Part shown: positions 16,420 to 26,134 of the stretch, piece by piece
Position numbering within the stretch: position 1 is the first letter of the stretch
Layout: every line of letters begins with the position of its first letter
NCBI RefSeq assembly: GCF_000688455.1
Contig: NZ_JIAL01000001.1
Location: 2,325,001-2,389,000 of the forward strand
Length of the DNA stretch: 64,000 nt
Source: Pseudacidobacterium ailaaui
GTDB lineage: Bacteria; Acidobacteriota; Terriglobia; Terriglobales; Acidobacteriaceae
Direction: 5' to 3'
Notes under the pieces: generated by a model
Told to the model about the DNA's origin: nothing
The model's database searches: none
What the model saw: the letters and a program-made list of their open reading frames with translations, nothing else
Program-made: the position numbers and the translations under genes

Positions 16420-17804
16420 AGCTGGACCTGGAACAGGTGGCGCGATGGACGGGAGGGACACTGCACGGACATGGCGCGGAGCTGGCGAAGCGGCAGGCCA
16501 GGGGCTATTCGATTGATTCCCGTACGCTGCAGCAGGGAGACCTGTTTTTTGCCGTTCGCGGAGAGCGGTTTGATGCGCACGATTTTGTTTTGATGGCGCT
16601 GGAGCGTGGGGCCTGTGCCGCGGTGGTGGCAAAAAATAAAGTGCTGGAACTGCCGGAGGCGGCGCGGCAGCAGGGTCTGGTGATTGTAGAAGACCCATTG
16701 ACCGCCCTGCAGACCCTGGCAGCGGCCGTGCGGCGGCACTGGGGCAGACGCGTGGTGGGAGTGACGGGCAGTGCAGGCAAGACGACGACCAAAGAGGCGA
16801 TTGCCGCGGTGCTGGGAATGAAGTATGTCGTGCTGAAATCGCAGGGCAATCTGAACAACGGATACGGACTGCCGCTCCAGTTGCTGCGTCTGGAAACCGA
16901 GCATGAAATTGCGGTGATCGAGATGGGCATGTCCCATTCCGGAGAGATCACGGCTCTGGCGCGCATCGCGGCCCCCAACTGGGGAGTGGTCACCAATGTG
17001 GGCAATGCCCATGCTGAGAATTTCTCGGACGGGACCGCCGGCGTGGCCCGTGCGAAATATGAGCTGATTGCCAGCCTGCCCGCAGAAGGGGTGGCATTTC
17101 TGAACTGTGATGATGCGTATGTTTCGCAGTTCGGGCGCGATTTCCGGGGCAAGACGGTGTACTTTGGCAGAGGTCCGTGTGCGGACCCGCGCGCCGAATC
17201 GGTGGAGGAGATGGGAACGGAGGGCCTGCGCATCCGGGTGCGCGCCGGGCAGCAGGAGGTGGAAGCAAGGCTGCAACTGCTGGGACAGCACAATGCGGCC
17301 AATGCAATGGCGGCCATCGCGGTCGGGCTGGAGGCCGGTGTACCACTGGCGGACTGCACGGCCGCTCTGGCCATGCTCCGGCCGGGGGACAAGCGCGGGG
17401 AGGCGATCCGGGTGCGGGGCGCGACGCTCATCAATGATTGCTATAACTCGAACCCGGAAGCGCTGAAGGCCATGGTCGGTGCGCTGATGGCGGTACCCGG
17501 GCAGAGGCACATTCTGATTGCGGGCGAGATGCTGGAGCTGGGGCAGGAGAGCGCGGCGCTGCATGAAAGCTGCGGCGAAGCAGCGGCAGCGGCGGGTGTG
17601 GACCTGGTGGTGGGAGTGCGGGGACAGGCCGCCCTGATTGCAGAAGGGGCAAAGAAGGCCGGGGCGGAGGCCATCTTTGTTGAATCGCCGGAGCTGGCCG
17701 GGGCCTGGCTCAACCGCAACCTGCGTGATGGAGATGCGGTACTGCTGAAGGCGTCCAGAGGGGTACGCCTGGAGAAGGCGCTGGAATCCTTGAGGCCGGA
17801 ATAG
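16416..17804 (+). CDS. murF: UDP-MurNAc-tripeptide:D-Ala-D-Ala ligase
   Basis: A 462-residue cytosolic Mur ligase that adds D-alanyl-D-alanine, completing the pentapeptide. Marks are YSIDSRTLQQGDLFFAVRGERFDAHDF, the ATP loop GVTGSAGKTTTKEAIAAVL, NLNNGYGLPLQLL, EMGMSHSGEI, and INDCYNSNPEALKAM. ATGA overlap with murE implies translational coupling. In most bacteria mraY follows directly; here the operon ends, and mraY lies about 21.8 kb downstream. Confidence 0.95.
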   Translation: MKLDLEQVARWTGGTLHGHGAELAKRQARGYSIDSRTLQQGDLFFAVRGERFDAHDFVLMALERGACAAVVAKNKVLELPEAARQQGLVIVEDPLTALQTLAAAVRRHWGRRVVGVTGSAGKTTTKEAIAAVLGMKYVVLKSQGNLNNGYGLPLQLLRLETEHEIAVIEMGMSHSGEITALARIAAPNWGVVTNVGNAHAENFSDGTAGVARAKYELIASLPAEGVAFLNCDDAYVSQFGRDFRGKTVYFGRGPCADPRAESVEEMGTEGLRIRVRAGQQEVEARLQLLGQHNAANAMAAIAVGLEAGVPLADCTAALAMLRPGDKRGEAIRVRGATLINDCYNSNPEALKAMVGALMAVPGQRHILIAGEMLELGQESAALHESCGEAAAAAGVDLVVGVRGQAALIAEGAKKAGAEAIFVESPELAGAWLNRNLRDGDAVLLKASRGVRLEKALESLRPE

Positions 17805-17844
17805 GCCCTGCAGGCAGTATCCGGGGAGGGACGCGCCGCAGGGC
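17805..17844. terminator. Possible hairpin between murF and the E1 gene
   Basis: GCCCTGC (17805-17811) pairs with GCAGGGC (17838-17844) across a long 26-base loop. There is no T run. It lies between convergent genes and is at best a weak terminator. Confidence 0.3.
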
Positions 17845-17861
17845 AGCGGGCTGAAGATGCT

Positions 17862-20024
17862 TCAGAAACGCACCAACTCGGTAATAGCCTGATAGATCCG
17901 CTCCGGCTGGGGCAGGATCACATCTTCAAGCAGGGGCTGATACGCGACGAAGGTGTCCATGGCTGCGACCCGCTTGACGGGAGCATCGAGGTCTTCAAAA
18001 AGCTCGTCGGCGATGCGGGCGGCAATTTCAGCGCCGTAGCCCCAGCTCAGCATGTCCTCGTGGGCAACGATGACGCGGCTGGTTTTCTTCACGGATGTGG
18101 CAATGGCCTCCCAGTCATAGGGGCTGAGAGTGCGCAGATCGAGGACCTCCGTCTCGATTCCATGTTCGCGCTGGGCCTTCTGTGCGGCCTGCAGGGCGCG
18201 CGGCACAACCGCACCGTAGGTCACAAGGGTGAGATGTGTGCCTTCGCGCACGATTTTTGCCTTGCCGAAGGGAACCATATAGTCCGGGCCGGGGTAGGGC
18301 GCGCGGCCGAAGGTTTCCCGGTAAAGGCGCTTGTGCTCCAGGAAGAGCACCGGGTCATCGCAGCGGATGGCGGTGCGCAGCAGGCCATTGGCGTCCAGAG
18401 CGTTCGAAGGAAAGACGACGCGAATGCCGGGCGTATGGGTGAAGATGCTCTCTCCGCACTGGGAGTGATAAATGGCGCCACCGGTCAGGTATCCACCAAT
18501 GGCGACGCGGACCACGGCCGGGGCGGAGAAGGTGTTGTTGGAGCGCCAGCGCAGGACACTGAGTTCGTTGCGCATCTGGTGGGTGGCGGGCCAGATGTAG
18601 TCAAAAAACTGGATTTCCACCACAGGTTTTAGGCCGCGTACGGCCTGGCCCAGGGCGCGTCCGACGATATTGGCTTCGGCCAGCGGGGAATTGAAGACGC
18701 GGTCGCTGCCAAATTCAGACTGAAGGCCGGCCGTGAGCTTGAAGACCCCGCCCTTGCCCTTGACCAGTCCGTCCTTGAGGTATTCTTCCCGGCTGCAGTC
18801 GGCCACGTCTTCTCCAAAGATGACGATGCGTGGATCGCGGCGCATTTCATCGCGGAGGCAGGCATTGATGAGGTCGGCCATGGTGCGTTCCTGCGATTCG
18901 GCAGTCTGCGCCGGCCGGGTTTGCAGCTCGGGACGAGTGGGATCGTAGTTTTCCGAGTAGACGTAAAGGGGAATGGAAGATGGCCCAGGGAAGGGCGCGC
19001 GCAAGGCGCGTTCGGCGGCGAGGCGCACCTCTTCGTCCACCTGCTTTTCGAGCCGATTGATGGCTTCCGCGTCGAGGATGCCTTCGCGCAGAAGATACAT
19101 CTGCAATTTGTGGATGGGGTCACGCAGCGCATCGGCGTCTAACTCGCTTTTGGGGCGGTAGAGGCGGTCGTCATCAGAAAGAGAGTGGGAGTAGGGGCGG
19201 ATGACGTGTCCGTGCACAAAGGCCGGGCCGGCCCCGGAGCGGCAGTGGGCCACGGCCTTTTCAAAGGCGAGGTAGCTTTCGACCGGGTCAGTGCCATCGA
19301 CCTCGGCGAAGTAAAAATTCGGGAAATTTGCTACCAGCTTTGAGATGTTTCCGCCGGGCGTATTGACTTCAACCGGGACAGAGATGGCATAGCCGTTGTC
19401 TTCGACGACAAAGAGAACGGGCAGCTTTTGGTTGGAGGCGGTATTGAGCGCCTCCCAGAATTCGCCCTGACTGGTGGAGCCTTCTCCGAGCGAGGTATAG
19501 ACGACTTCATCGCCATGGAAGGAGACATCTTTCCAGGCGCGATAGTCGTCTTGGTGCTTTTCGGCGGCCTCGGGATGGCGAGAGAAGTAGCGGCCGGCCT
19601 CGGCACAGCCGACGGCATGGAGGACCTGGGTTGCCGTGGCAGAGGATTGCGAGACGATGTTGAGCTTTTTGCTGCCCCAGTGCGAGGGCATCTGGCGTCC
19701 GCCGCTGGAAGGATCGGCGGCCGCACCGACGGCCTGAAGGAGCATGTCTTCCACGCTGACGCCGAGGGTGAGGCAGAGGGCGCGGTCACGGTAATACGGA
19801 AAGAACCAGTCGTAACCGGGACGGAGGGCCATTCCAGCGGCCACCAGGAGGGCCTCATGGCCAGCACCTGAGATCTGGAAAAAGATCTTCTGCTGCCGCT
19901 TGAGCATGATTTCGCGGTCGTCGGTGCGCCGCGAAAGATACATCAGGCGGTACATCTCGATGAGGCGCTCAGGGGCCAGGGCCGAAGGCACCCGTTCTAT
20001 TGTGGACACTGCCGTTTTGGCCAT
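17862..20024 (-). CDS. 2-oxoacid dehydrogenase E1, fused alpha and beta subunits
   Basis: A 720-residue cytosolic protein joining both E1 subunits of a branched-chain-type 2-oxoacid dehydrogenase. The alpha half (to about 370) has the thiamine motif [14 protein letters not shown]... [10 protein letters not shown]. The beta half (from about 385) has [41 protein letters not shown] and the transketolase C-terminal part [16 protein letters not shown]. The enzyme decarboxylates 2-oxo acids from Val, Leu and Ile and passes the acyl group to lipoyl-E2, giving iso-branched acyl-CoA starters for membrane lipids. Fused forms are known in Bacteroidetes and Acidobacteria. No E2 or E3 gene is in the window. 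It is convergent with murF and sits at the start of the block that splits the dcw cluster. Confidence 0.88.
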   Translation of the reverse strand: MAKTAVSTIERVPSALAPERLIEMYRLMYLSRRTDDREIMLKRQQKIFFQISGAGHEALLVAAGMALRPGYDWFFPYYRDRALCLTLGVSVEDMLLQAVGAAADPSSGGRQMPSHWGSKKLNIVSQSSATATQVLHAVGCAEAGRYFSRHPEAAEKHQDDYRAWKDVSFHGDEVVYTSLGEGSTSQGEFWEALNTASNQKLPVLFVVEDNGYAISVPVEVNTPGGNISKLVANFPNFYFAEVDGTDPVESYLAFEKAVAHCRSGAGPAFVHGHVIRPYSHSLSDDDRLYRPKSELDADALRDPIHKLQMYLLREGILDAEAINRLEKQVDEEVRLAAERALRAPFPGPSSIPLYVYSENYDPTRPELQTRPAQTAESQERTMADLINACLRDEMRRDPRIVIFGEDVADCSREEYLKDGLVKGKGGVFKLTAGLQSEFGSDRVFNSPLAEANIVGRALGQAVRGLKPVVEIQFFDYIWPATHQMRNELSVLRWRSNNTFSAPAVVRVAIGGYLTGGAIYHSQCGESIFTHTPGIRVVFPSNALDANGLLRTAIRCDDPVLFLEHKRLYRETFGRAPYPGPDYMVPFGKAKIVREGTHLTLVTYGAVVPRALQAAQKAQREHGIETEVLDLRTLSPYDWEAIATSVKKTSRVIVAHEDMLSWGYGAEIAARIADELFEDLDAPVKRVAAMDTFVAYQPLLEDVILPQPERIYQAITELVRF

Positions 20025-20471
20025 TCGTTCAACCTCTTGCCGTCACTACTGGCCGCCTGGATTCTGCCAGGCGACAGGTGATTGTACAACTTTGCCGCGC
20101 GGCTGTCTTTTTGTCAGGGACCGCCTGCCTGGATGTGACCTTCCTTGCGGCGCAGGGAAGGAACTTCCTTCTCTATTGTAAAAGTGGGAAAGGGTGGACC
20201 GGGCGGGGTGGTTTTTGCATCCCAGAGATTTTGCCTCCGCTGTTTTCTGGCGGCGAAACGCATGGCAGGAAAAGGCGCTGAGCGAGGGCGGAGGGCTGAC
20301 GACAATTGACTATCGTTTTCTCCGCGTGTTTGAATGCAGAGTTTTGTGGGCATGTTTCCGGATGTTTTCCCAAGGGCTGGCCTGCGTTGACGGAATTCGT
20401 CATTTCTCAGGAGCAACAGGGTTGACCACGGACCCCAAAAGCTGGTTGCTTATTTTTCTGGAGGACATGGA
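20025..20471. other. Divergent intergenic region between E1 and hppA
   Basis: These 447 bases hold no gene I can support. The notable element is a strong hairpin at 20139-20161. TTGACT occurs near 20310, but no good -10 follows at the proper distance. Confidence 0.4.
20139..20161. repeat. Strong 10-bp stem-loop of unknown role
   Basis: CCTTCCTTGC (20139-20148) pairs with GCAGGGAAGG (20152-20161), with one G-U pair and a 3-base loop. There is no T tract on either side. It lies in the leader side of the E1 gene, so it may be a transcript stabiliser or regulatory element. Confidence 0.5.
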
Positions 20472-22736
20472 ATGCCGTTTTCCTTAGCTGTGGCTGCATC
20501 TTTTTTGCAGACCAATGCCGTTTCTTCTTCAAACCCGGAGAGTGTTTATTTGTGGGCGGCACTGGCGGCCGGGGTGGTGGGGCTGCTGGCCGCGCTTGCC
20601 TTTGCACGCTCGGTCCTGGGCTCAGACTCCGGCTCGCCGGAGATGCAGCGTATTTCAAATGCGATCCGTCAGGGGGCAGAGGCCTTTATGCGGAGGCAGT
20701 ACGGCACGATTGCGATCATTGCGGTTGTCCTCGCCATCATTCTTTTTCTTGGATATCGCCTGTCGCCGTTGACTGCTCCTTACGCAAACAAGGTCGTCAT
20801 CAGCTTTCTGATCGGGGCCGCATGCTCGGCGATTGCCGGACAGACGGGGATGTGGGTCTCCATCCGCTCTAATATCCGCACGGCGGCGGCGGCGCGGACC
20901 AGCTTCAGCCGGGCATTGCAGATAGCCCTGCGCGGCGGCGCGGTGACGGGGCTGATTGTTGTGGCGCTCTCGCTGCTGGGCATCGGGGTGCTCTTTGTGC
21001 TGTTCGGGGGGCTGCGGAACCCGCAGCAGGCCCCTTACCAGCTTGTGGGTTTTGGGTTTGGGGCGTCGCTGGTGGCGCTGTTCGCGCAGCTGGGCGGAGG
21101 CATCTATACCAAAGCGGCGGACGTGGGCGCGGACCTGGTGGGAAAGGTCGAGGCCGGTATTCCGGAAGATGATCCGCGAAATCCGGCGGTGATTGCTGAT
21201 CTGGTGGGGGACAATGTGGGCGACTGCGCCGGACGCGGCGCGGACATCTTCGAGTCCACTGCGGCGGAGAACGTGGGCGCGATGATTCTGGGCGCGGCGC
21301 TCTATCCGGTCTTCGGGATGAAAGGCATCCTCTTTCCCCTGATTGTGCAGGCCATCAACCTGGTGGCGAGCATTGCCGGCGTGGCTGTGGTGCGCAGCAA
21401 GGAAGACGAAGATCCGATGCACGCGCTGAACCGCGGCTATTACGTCACAACGCTGCTGGCGCTGGCAGGCTTTGCCGGGGCCGTCTACTTTATGCTGCAA
21501 GGACGGTGGTGGCTGCTGGGCTGCGGGGTCTGCGGCATCATCACGTCATTCCTGTTTGTGCGCATTACCGAATACTACACGGAGACGCGCTTCCGCCCGG
21601 TGCGGTCGATTGCGCTGGCTTCGACGACCGGCCCGGCGACGAACATCATCAGCGGGCTGGCTGTAGGCATGGAGACACCGGCGGTCCCGGTAATCGTCAT
21701 CAGCGCGGCACTGCTGCTGAGCTACTATTTCGGCACGCTGGGACTAGCAGATGTGACGGCCATTTCCTCCTATGCCAAAGGCATCTACGGAACGGCCATT
21801 GCAACCATGGGGATGCTGTCCTCGGCGGCCTACATTCTGGCCATGGACACCTTCGGCCCGATTACCGACAATGCGGGCGGCATTGTGGAGATGAGCAACC
21901 AGCCGGACTCTGTCCGCGAAAAGACGGACAAGCTGGATGCGGCGGGAAATACGACCAAGGCGCTGACCAAGGGCTATGCTATCGGCTCAGCGTCACTGGC
22001 GGCGTTTCTGCTGTTCTCGGCCTATCTTGAGAGCGTGCATGACATTGTGAGCCAGCGAGCCGCAGCAGGAGGCGATGCACTGCCTTCGACATGGAGCTTC
22101 TCGAATGTGAACCTGGCATCCGTGCCCGTGTTTGTGGGCGCACTGCTGGGGGCGATGCTGGTCTATCTGTTCTCGTCACTGGCCATCAAGGCGGTGGGAC
22201 GTGCGGCGCAGGCCGTGATCCAGGACGTGCATGAGCAGTTCCGGGAAAACCCGGGCATCATGGAAGGCACCTCGCAGCCGGACTATGGGCGGTGTGTAGG
22301 GATTGTGACCAAGTCTGCGCTGAAAGAGATGGTGCTGCCGGGGGCGCTCGCGGTGCTGATGCCGCTGGCGGTGGGGGTGATTTTCCGCCATTTCAGCACA
22401 AGCTTCCGTCTGAATGAGGCCATGAGCGCGCCGATGGTCAATGGGCATGTGATCAATCTCGGCGGCGCCGAGGCGGTGGCTGCGCTGCTGATGGTGGGTA
22501 CCATCTCCGGCATTCTGATGGCCATGCTGATGAACAACGGCGGTGGGGCCTGGGACAATGCCAAAAAGTACATTGAAACCGGACAGTATGGCGGCAAGCG
22601 CTCCGAAGCGCACAAGGCCGCGGTGGTAGGCGACACGGTCGGGGACCCATTCAAAGACACTGCCGGGCCTTCGCTGCATGTGCTCATCAAGCTGCTGGCC
22701 ACGGTGACGCTGGTGCTGGCCCCGCTTTTTGTCTGA
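20472..22736 (+). CDS. hppA: Membrane-bound proton-translocating pyrophosphatase, K+-independent type
   Basis: A 754-residue inner-membrane pump with about 16 helices that hydrolyses pyrophosphate and moves H+ outward. Catalytic-loop signatures are DVGADLVGKVEAGIPEDDPRNP, ADLVGDNVGDCAGRGADIFES and DNGGGAWDNAKKYIE-like (NNGGGAWDNAKKYIE). The motif GNTTKA has Lys at residue 496; K+-dependent pumps have Ala there, so this one should not need potassium. GGAGG lies 7 bases before the ATG. A strong terminator follows, so it is monocistronic. Recovering energy from pyrophosphate and exporting protons would help in acid or low-energy conditions. Confidence 0.95.
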   Translation: MPFSLAVAASFLQTNAVSSSNPESVYLWAALAAGVVGLLAALAFARSVLGSDSGSPEMQRISNAIRQGAEAFMRRQYGTIAIIAVVLAIILFLGYRLSPLTAPYANKVVISFLIGAACSAIAGQTGMWVSIRSNIRTAAAARTSFSRALQIALRGGAVTGLIVVALSLLGIGVLFVLFGGLRNPQQAPYQLVGFGFGASLVALFAQLGGGIYTKAADVGADLVGKVEAGIPEDDPRNPAVIADLVGDNVGDCAGRGADIFESTAAENVGAMILGAALYPVFGMKGILFPLIVQAINLVASIAGVAVVRSKEDEDPMHALNRGYYVTTLLALAGFAGAVYFMLQGRWWLLGCGVCGIITSFLFVRITEYYTETRFRPVRSIALASTTGPATNIISGLAVGMETPAVPVIVISAALLLSYYFGTLGLADVTAISSYAKGIYGTAIATMGMLSSAAYILAMDTFGPITDNAGGIVEMSNQPDSVREKTDKLDAAGNTTKALTKGYAIGSASLAAFLLFSAYLESVHDIVSQRAAAGGDALPSTWSFSNVNLASVPVFVGALLGAMLVYLFSSLAIKAVGRAAQAVIQDVHEQFRENPGIMEGTSQPDYGRCVGIVTKSALKEMVLPGALAVLMPLAVGVIFRHFSTSFRLNEAMSAPMVNGHVINLGGAEAVAALLMVGTISGILMAMLMNNGGGAWDNAKKYIETGQYGGKRSEAHKAAVVGDTVGDPFKDTAGPSLHVLIKLLATVTLVLAPLFV

Positions 22737-22749
22737 ACCTGAGGGTAAG

Positions 22750-22787
22750 AGCCACCCGTATCCGTGGCCGGTGCGGGTGGCTTTTTT
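22750..22787 (+). terminator. Rho-independent terminator after hppA
   Basis: GCCACCCG (22751-22758) pairs perfectly with CGGGTGGC (22774-22781), followed by six T. It also shows that the next gene must start after 22787 and have its own promoter. Confidence 0.88.
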
Positions 22788-22835
22788 CTGGCGCAGAATT
22801 CCGGGAAATCTTTCTTTTTTTCATCGGGGGTCTGC

Positions 22836-22841
22836 TATTGT
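22836..22841 (+). promoter_or_regulatory. -10-like box placed for a leaderless transcript
   Basis: TATTGT ends 7 bases before the ATG of the SpoIIE-type phosphatase. No Shine-Dalgarno is present, and the hppA terminator lies just upstream. Confidence 0.4.
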
Positions 22842-22848
22842 TCTGGCA

Positions 22849-24033
22849 ATGAGCGAAGGCAAGCAAGTTTTCTGGTATCGGCGCGAACCCGAGGAGCTCC
22901 GCTACTACCGGACGGTGCCCTTCAGCCGCTTGTGGCCGTTGTTTGGTGCGGTTTTCTGCCTGTTTGCGGTGATCGGCGCTTTCAACGACCTGATGGAGCT
23001 GGGGCGCCTGCCCAATCTGATCCTTGCTGCGAACATGGCCGCCGGCGGGGCCATTGCGATCACATATCTCTACGTTTCAGTCCGTCTGCGCAAATATTTT
23101 TATGTCATCATTTCGCTTTTGCAGATCCCATTCTGGATTGTGTTCAGCAAGAGCGCAACGATTGCCATCCGAAGATTCGGGCTGGCTGAGAACACACCGG
23201 AGCGGGGCATCCGGATCGCCGCTTTCGCGGTCTTTTTTCTCATCATCGCATCGTATGTCCTCTTCATCGTGTTTCTGCGGGGAGAAGGGCGTGAGTCGGT
23301 CCGCATCCGCAATGAGCTGCAGCTGGCGCACGGGATCCAGAAGACGCTGGTCCCGCCGGTTTATCTGCACGAAGGACGGTTCGAGCTGTATGGGCGCTCC
23401 ATACCGAGCGACAAGGTCGGCGGAGACCTGGTGGATGCGATTTCTTTGCGCGGCGGCGGAACGGTGGCTTATCTGGCCGATATTGCCGGCCATGGCCTCC
23501 AGGCGGGCATTCTGATGGGGATGCTGAAGACGGCCGCGCGCACGGTCCTGCTGGATGCAAAAGGCGAGGACGCGGTGGAAGTGCTTCCGTCGTTGATGCG
23601 GCGGCTGAACTGTGTGCTGCCCAGCGTGAAGGAACCCCAGATGTATGCCACATTTGCCGGATTTTTTCTGGGAGAAGACGGCAGTATGCGATATGCGCTG
23701 GCAGGGCACCCACCGGTACTGCTTTTCCGCGGAGGGGCCGGTTTCGAGCGGATCCAATACGAGCAGTTTCCGCTGGGGCTGCTTTCGGTGGAGGGCTTTT
23801 CTTCTGCATCGGCTGTGATGCAATCCGGAGACCTGCTGGTCGCGGTCACCGATGGCATTCTGGAGGCCACCAACAAGGCGGGAGAAGAGCTGGGCACAGA
23901 ACGACTCCAGCAGATCATTGCTGCACACGCGGCAGAACCGCTTCCGCTGCTGGCCGATTCCATTCTGGATGCCGTGGGGGTCTTTGGAAAACAGACGGAT
24001 GACCGGACGCTGCTGCTTGTCCGGAAACATTAG
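22849..24033 (+). CDS. Membrane-anchored PP2C-like (SpoIIE/RsbU-type) serine phosphatase
   Basis: A 394-residue protein. The N-terminal half has about four membrane helices (LWPLFGAVFCLFAVIGAF, NLILAANMAAGGAIAITYLYV, FYVIISLLQIPFWIVF, IAAFAVFFLIIASYVLFIVFL). The C-terminal half is a SpoIIE phosphatase: LAHGIQKTLVPP, DKVGGDLVDAISL, AYLADIAGHGLQAGILMGM, YALAGHPPVLLF and TDGILEATN, with the metal-binding Asp residues in place. Such enzymes dephosphorylate anti-anti-sigma factors in partner-switching stress control; no sigma or anti-sigma partner lies next to it. The frame is open back to 22729, but the terminator at 22750-22787 excludes that start. Confidence 0.85.
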   Translation: MSEGKQVFWYRREPEELRYYRTVPFSRLWPLFGAVFCLFAVIGAFNDLMELGRLPNLILAANMAAGGAIAITYLYVSVRLRKYFYVIISLLQIPFWIVFSKSATIAIRRFGLAENTPERGIRIAAFAVFFLIIASYVLFIVFLRGEGRESVRIRNELQLAHGIQKTLVPPVYLHEGRFELYGRSIPSDKVGGDLVDAISLRGGGTVAYLADIAGHGLQAGILMGMLKTAARTVLLDAKGEDAVEVLPSLMRRLNCVLPSVKEPQMYATFAGFFLGEDGSMRYALAGHPPVLLFRGGAGFERIQYEQFPLGLLSVEGFSSASAVMQSGDLLVAVTDGILEATNKAGEELGTERLQQIIAAHAAEPLPLLADSILDAVGVFGKQTDDRTLLLVRKH

Positions 24034-24040
24034 ACCGGCA

Positions 24041-24598
24041 TCAGGCCGCCGTATTGAGTGCGGCGCGGATGGCAGAGAGCGCCATGAGTCGTGTGATGCC
24101 GCTTATCAGCAGGTTGACGCCCACAATGGTTGCGATGGCCCAGGCTGAGCTGGAGGGCCAGTGGGCAAGAATCAGAAAAGCCAGGACCAGGGTAACGATG
24201 CCATCGACGAGAAGCCAGGCGGCGCCTCCGGTGCTGCGTATCTGAAAGAACCCGATGATGTAGAAAATGCCTTCCAGTAGAAAGATGAAGCCCAGCACCA
24301 GAGTAAAGGAGACCAGCCCAAGGACAGGGTGCATAAAGAGCCAGATGCCCCCGATGATGTAAACGATGCCGACCAGCGTGCGCCAGAGATAGCCTCCGAA
24401 ACCACCGGCGACCGGAGCGGTGGTCAGGTGAATGACGCCGGAAACCAGGACCAGAACGGAAAGAGCAATGGCCGTGCTGATGCCCGCCACCACGGGCAGG
24501 GCCAGCGAGATGATGCCGCACAGAATGAGAATCGCGGCCCAGACCATACCGAGGGTAGTGCCATGCTTTAAGGCGGTGGTGAGGGGATCGGCTGACAT
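24041..24598 (-). CDS. HdeD-family (DUF308) membrane protein
   Basis: A 185-residue protein with about six membrane helices in three pairs (MVWAAILILCGIISLALP, TAIALSVLVLVSGVIHL, LVGIVYIIGGIWLFMHP, LVLGFIFLLEGIFYIIGFF, VDGIVTLVLAFLILAHW, ATIVGVNLLISGITRL). The repeated short-Gly pattern is that of HdeD, linked in E. coli to acid resistance at high cell density. AGGAGG precedes the start. It is convergent with the phosphatase gene (7 bases apart). The molecular role is not established. Confidence 0.85.
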   Translation of the reverse strand: MSADPLTTALKHGTTLGMVWAAILILCGIISLALPVVAGISTAIALSVLVLVSGVIHLTTAPVAGGFGGYLWRTLVGIVYIIGGIWLFMHPVLGLVSFTLVLGFIFLLEGIFYIIGFFQIRSTGGAAWLLVDGIVTLVLAFLILAHWPSSSAWAIATIVGVNLLISGITRLMALSAIRAALNTAA

Positions 24599-24671
24599 GC
24601 TGCTTTTTCCTCCTGTGAGCGAAGGTGGCCCATCACTGCTACAGTCAGGTTTGGATGCTGTGCAGGTGGAA

Positions 24672-25076
24672 TCAGCTTCCTTTCATTTTTTCCTTGACTG
24701 ATTTGGCCAGCTTTTCGATCTCTTCAGCTTTTTTGATGACAGAAAGCGAAAGCTGGTCCTGATTGGTTTTATCAACCTCGGCCTTGAGCTGCTGGGCGAG
24801 CTGAAGCAGTTTGTTTGTATCGTTTACGATGTCCTGCTGGCGCTGCTGGTTGCGTTTCTTTGCCTGTTCCAGCATGATCCGACGGGCCAAAGGGTCGGGG
24901 CCGGAGTCGTCACCAGCCATGCCGGGCTGGCCGGGCGATGTGGGGCGCGAGGCGGGGGCAGGAATCTGGGGAAGCTGCTGTTGCTGCTGTGCAGGCGAGG
25001 CCACCGGGCCGCCGGCGAGAAGGACCAGCGAAAGCAGCAGCGCCTGCCAACGGAAATTGGCATCCAAGTACTGCAT
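24672..25076 (-). CDS. Secreted coiled-coil protein of unknown function
   Basis: A 134-residue protein with an N-terminal signal segment (WQALLLSLVLLAGGPVASPAQ). A Gln/Pro-rich stretch is followed by a long helical region with heptad character (RRIMLEQAKKRNQQRQQDIVN... LAQQLKAEVDKTNQDQLSL... EIEKLAKSVKEKM). I do not recognise a family with a known function. TATAAT lies 6 bases before the ATG and there is no Shine-Dalgarno, so it may be translated from a leaderless mRNA. It is divergent from mscS-like by 24 bases. Confidence 0.65.
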   Translation of the reverse strand: MQYLDANFRWQALLLSLVLLAGGPVASPAQQQQQLPQIPAPASRPTSPGQPGMAGDDSGPDPLARRIMLEQAKKRNQQRQQDIVNDTNKLLQLAQQLKAEVDKTNQDQLSLSVIKKAEEIEKLAKSVKEKMKGS

Positions 25077-25082
25077 CCGGTC

Positions 25083-25088
25083 ATTATA
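25083..25088 (-). promoter_or_regulatory. TATAAT box for a leaderless transcript
   Basis: On the minus strand a perfect TATAAT is followed by GACCGG and then the ATG at 25076. Transcription would begin at or next to the start codon. Confidence 0.5.
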
Positions 25089-25100
25089 GGAATGTTGCCT

Positions 25101-26102
25101 ATGCTTTTAACAGATGCAAATTCCCTGTTCTCTTTTGCCATCCAGAACGGCGGGCACCTGGCAAAGCTGAACACAGAGTTAATTGACGACCTGATGGACT
25201 TTGCCTACAAGGCATTGCCGAAGATCGTGGTCACCATCATTGCGGCCTGGATCTTTGTGCGTATGCTGAAGGCCTTTACGCGGCACATTGTGCGGATTAC
25301 GGAACGCCATGCGGCCAGCGCTTCCCGGATTGGGCAGGTGAAGACCCTGGCCTCGGTGATGCATGCCAGCGGGATTGGCTTTATTGTCTTTGTCGCTGCG
25401 CTGGAGGTGCTGCCGCTGTTTGGCTTTAAGCTGGAGCCGCTGCTGGCCAGCGCGGGAATTGCCGGCGTTGCCATCGGCCTGGCGGCGCAGACCATCGTCA
25501 AGGACTGTTTGAACGGCATTCTGATTCTGGTAGAAGACCAGTACAACGTGGGAGACAAGGTCCGCGTGGCCGGGGTGACGGGGATTGTGGAGTCGCTTTC
25601 CCTGCGCAAAACCATGGTACGGGACGGAGACGGTACGCTTTACTTCATCCCGAACTCGCAGATTACGACGGTGGCGAACCTGACCCGGGACTACTCGGTA
25701 GCGACGATCAACGTATCTGTGGACTTTTCCGCCGACCCGGACAAGGTGATGAAACTGTTGATGGAAGTGGCGATGAGCGTGCGCAATGATCCGGAATACA
25801 GGGACGTCTTTCTGGCCGACCCCACGCTTCTGGGTGTGGACACGATCAAGGGCTCGCAGGTGATCTATCCGGTGCAGTTGAAGACCAAGGCAGACAAGCA
25901 CTGGGGGGCCATGCGTGAGACCCAGCGCCGCATCCGCATTGCTCTGGAAAAGAACGGGCTGTTACCGGGAGACCCGCTGCGTGTTTACGGGAGCGGGGTG
26001 GCCGGGCAGCTCCAGCACAGGCCTGAGGCTGCGGTTGCGGTGGCCGACCCCACGACGGCAAAGGCGAATGAGGTGAATCCGTTTACCGGGGAAGGAATGT
26101 AG
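25101..26102 (+). CDS. Small-conductance mechanosensitive channel, MscS family
   Basis: A 333-residue inner-membrane channel that opens on membrane tension to release solutes. Helices are seen at about 30-50 (PKIVVTIIAAWIFVRML), 80-105 (ASGIGFIVFVAALEVLPLF) and the pore helix LLASAGIAGVAIGLAAQTIVKDCLNGILILVEDQYNVGD, typical MscS. A beta domain follows (VRVAGVTGIVESLSLRKTMVRDGDGTLYFIPNSQI). ATG 25101 is chosen because AGGA lies 9 bases upstream; an ATG at 25092 is too close. The last 35 residues are a disordered tail. Confidence 0.9.
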   Translation: MLLTDANSLFSFAIQNGGHLAKLNTELIDDLMDFAYKALPKIVVTIIAAWIFVRMLKAFTRHIVRITERHAASASRIGQVKTLASVMHASGIGFIVFVAALEVLPLFGFKLEPLLASAGIAGVAIGLAAQTIVKDCLNGILILVEDQYNVGDKVRVAGVTGIVESLSLRKTMVRDGDGTLYFIPNSQITTVANLTRDYSVATINVSVDFSADPDKVMKLLMEVAMSVRNDPEYRDVFLADPTLLGVDTIKGSQVIYPVQLKTKADKHWGAMRETQRRIRIALEKNGLLPGDPLRVYGSGVAGQLQHRPEAAVAVADPTTAKANEVNPFTGEGM

Positions 26103-26134
26103 GTCTGTCGAGAAGGAGCGGGGCTGCGCCGATG

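Noticed and set aside
22729-22848. 40-residue N-terminal extension of the SpoIIE-type phosphatase
   Set aside because: The hppA terminator (22750-22787) lies inside it, so a transcript through this start is unlikely.
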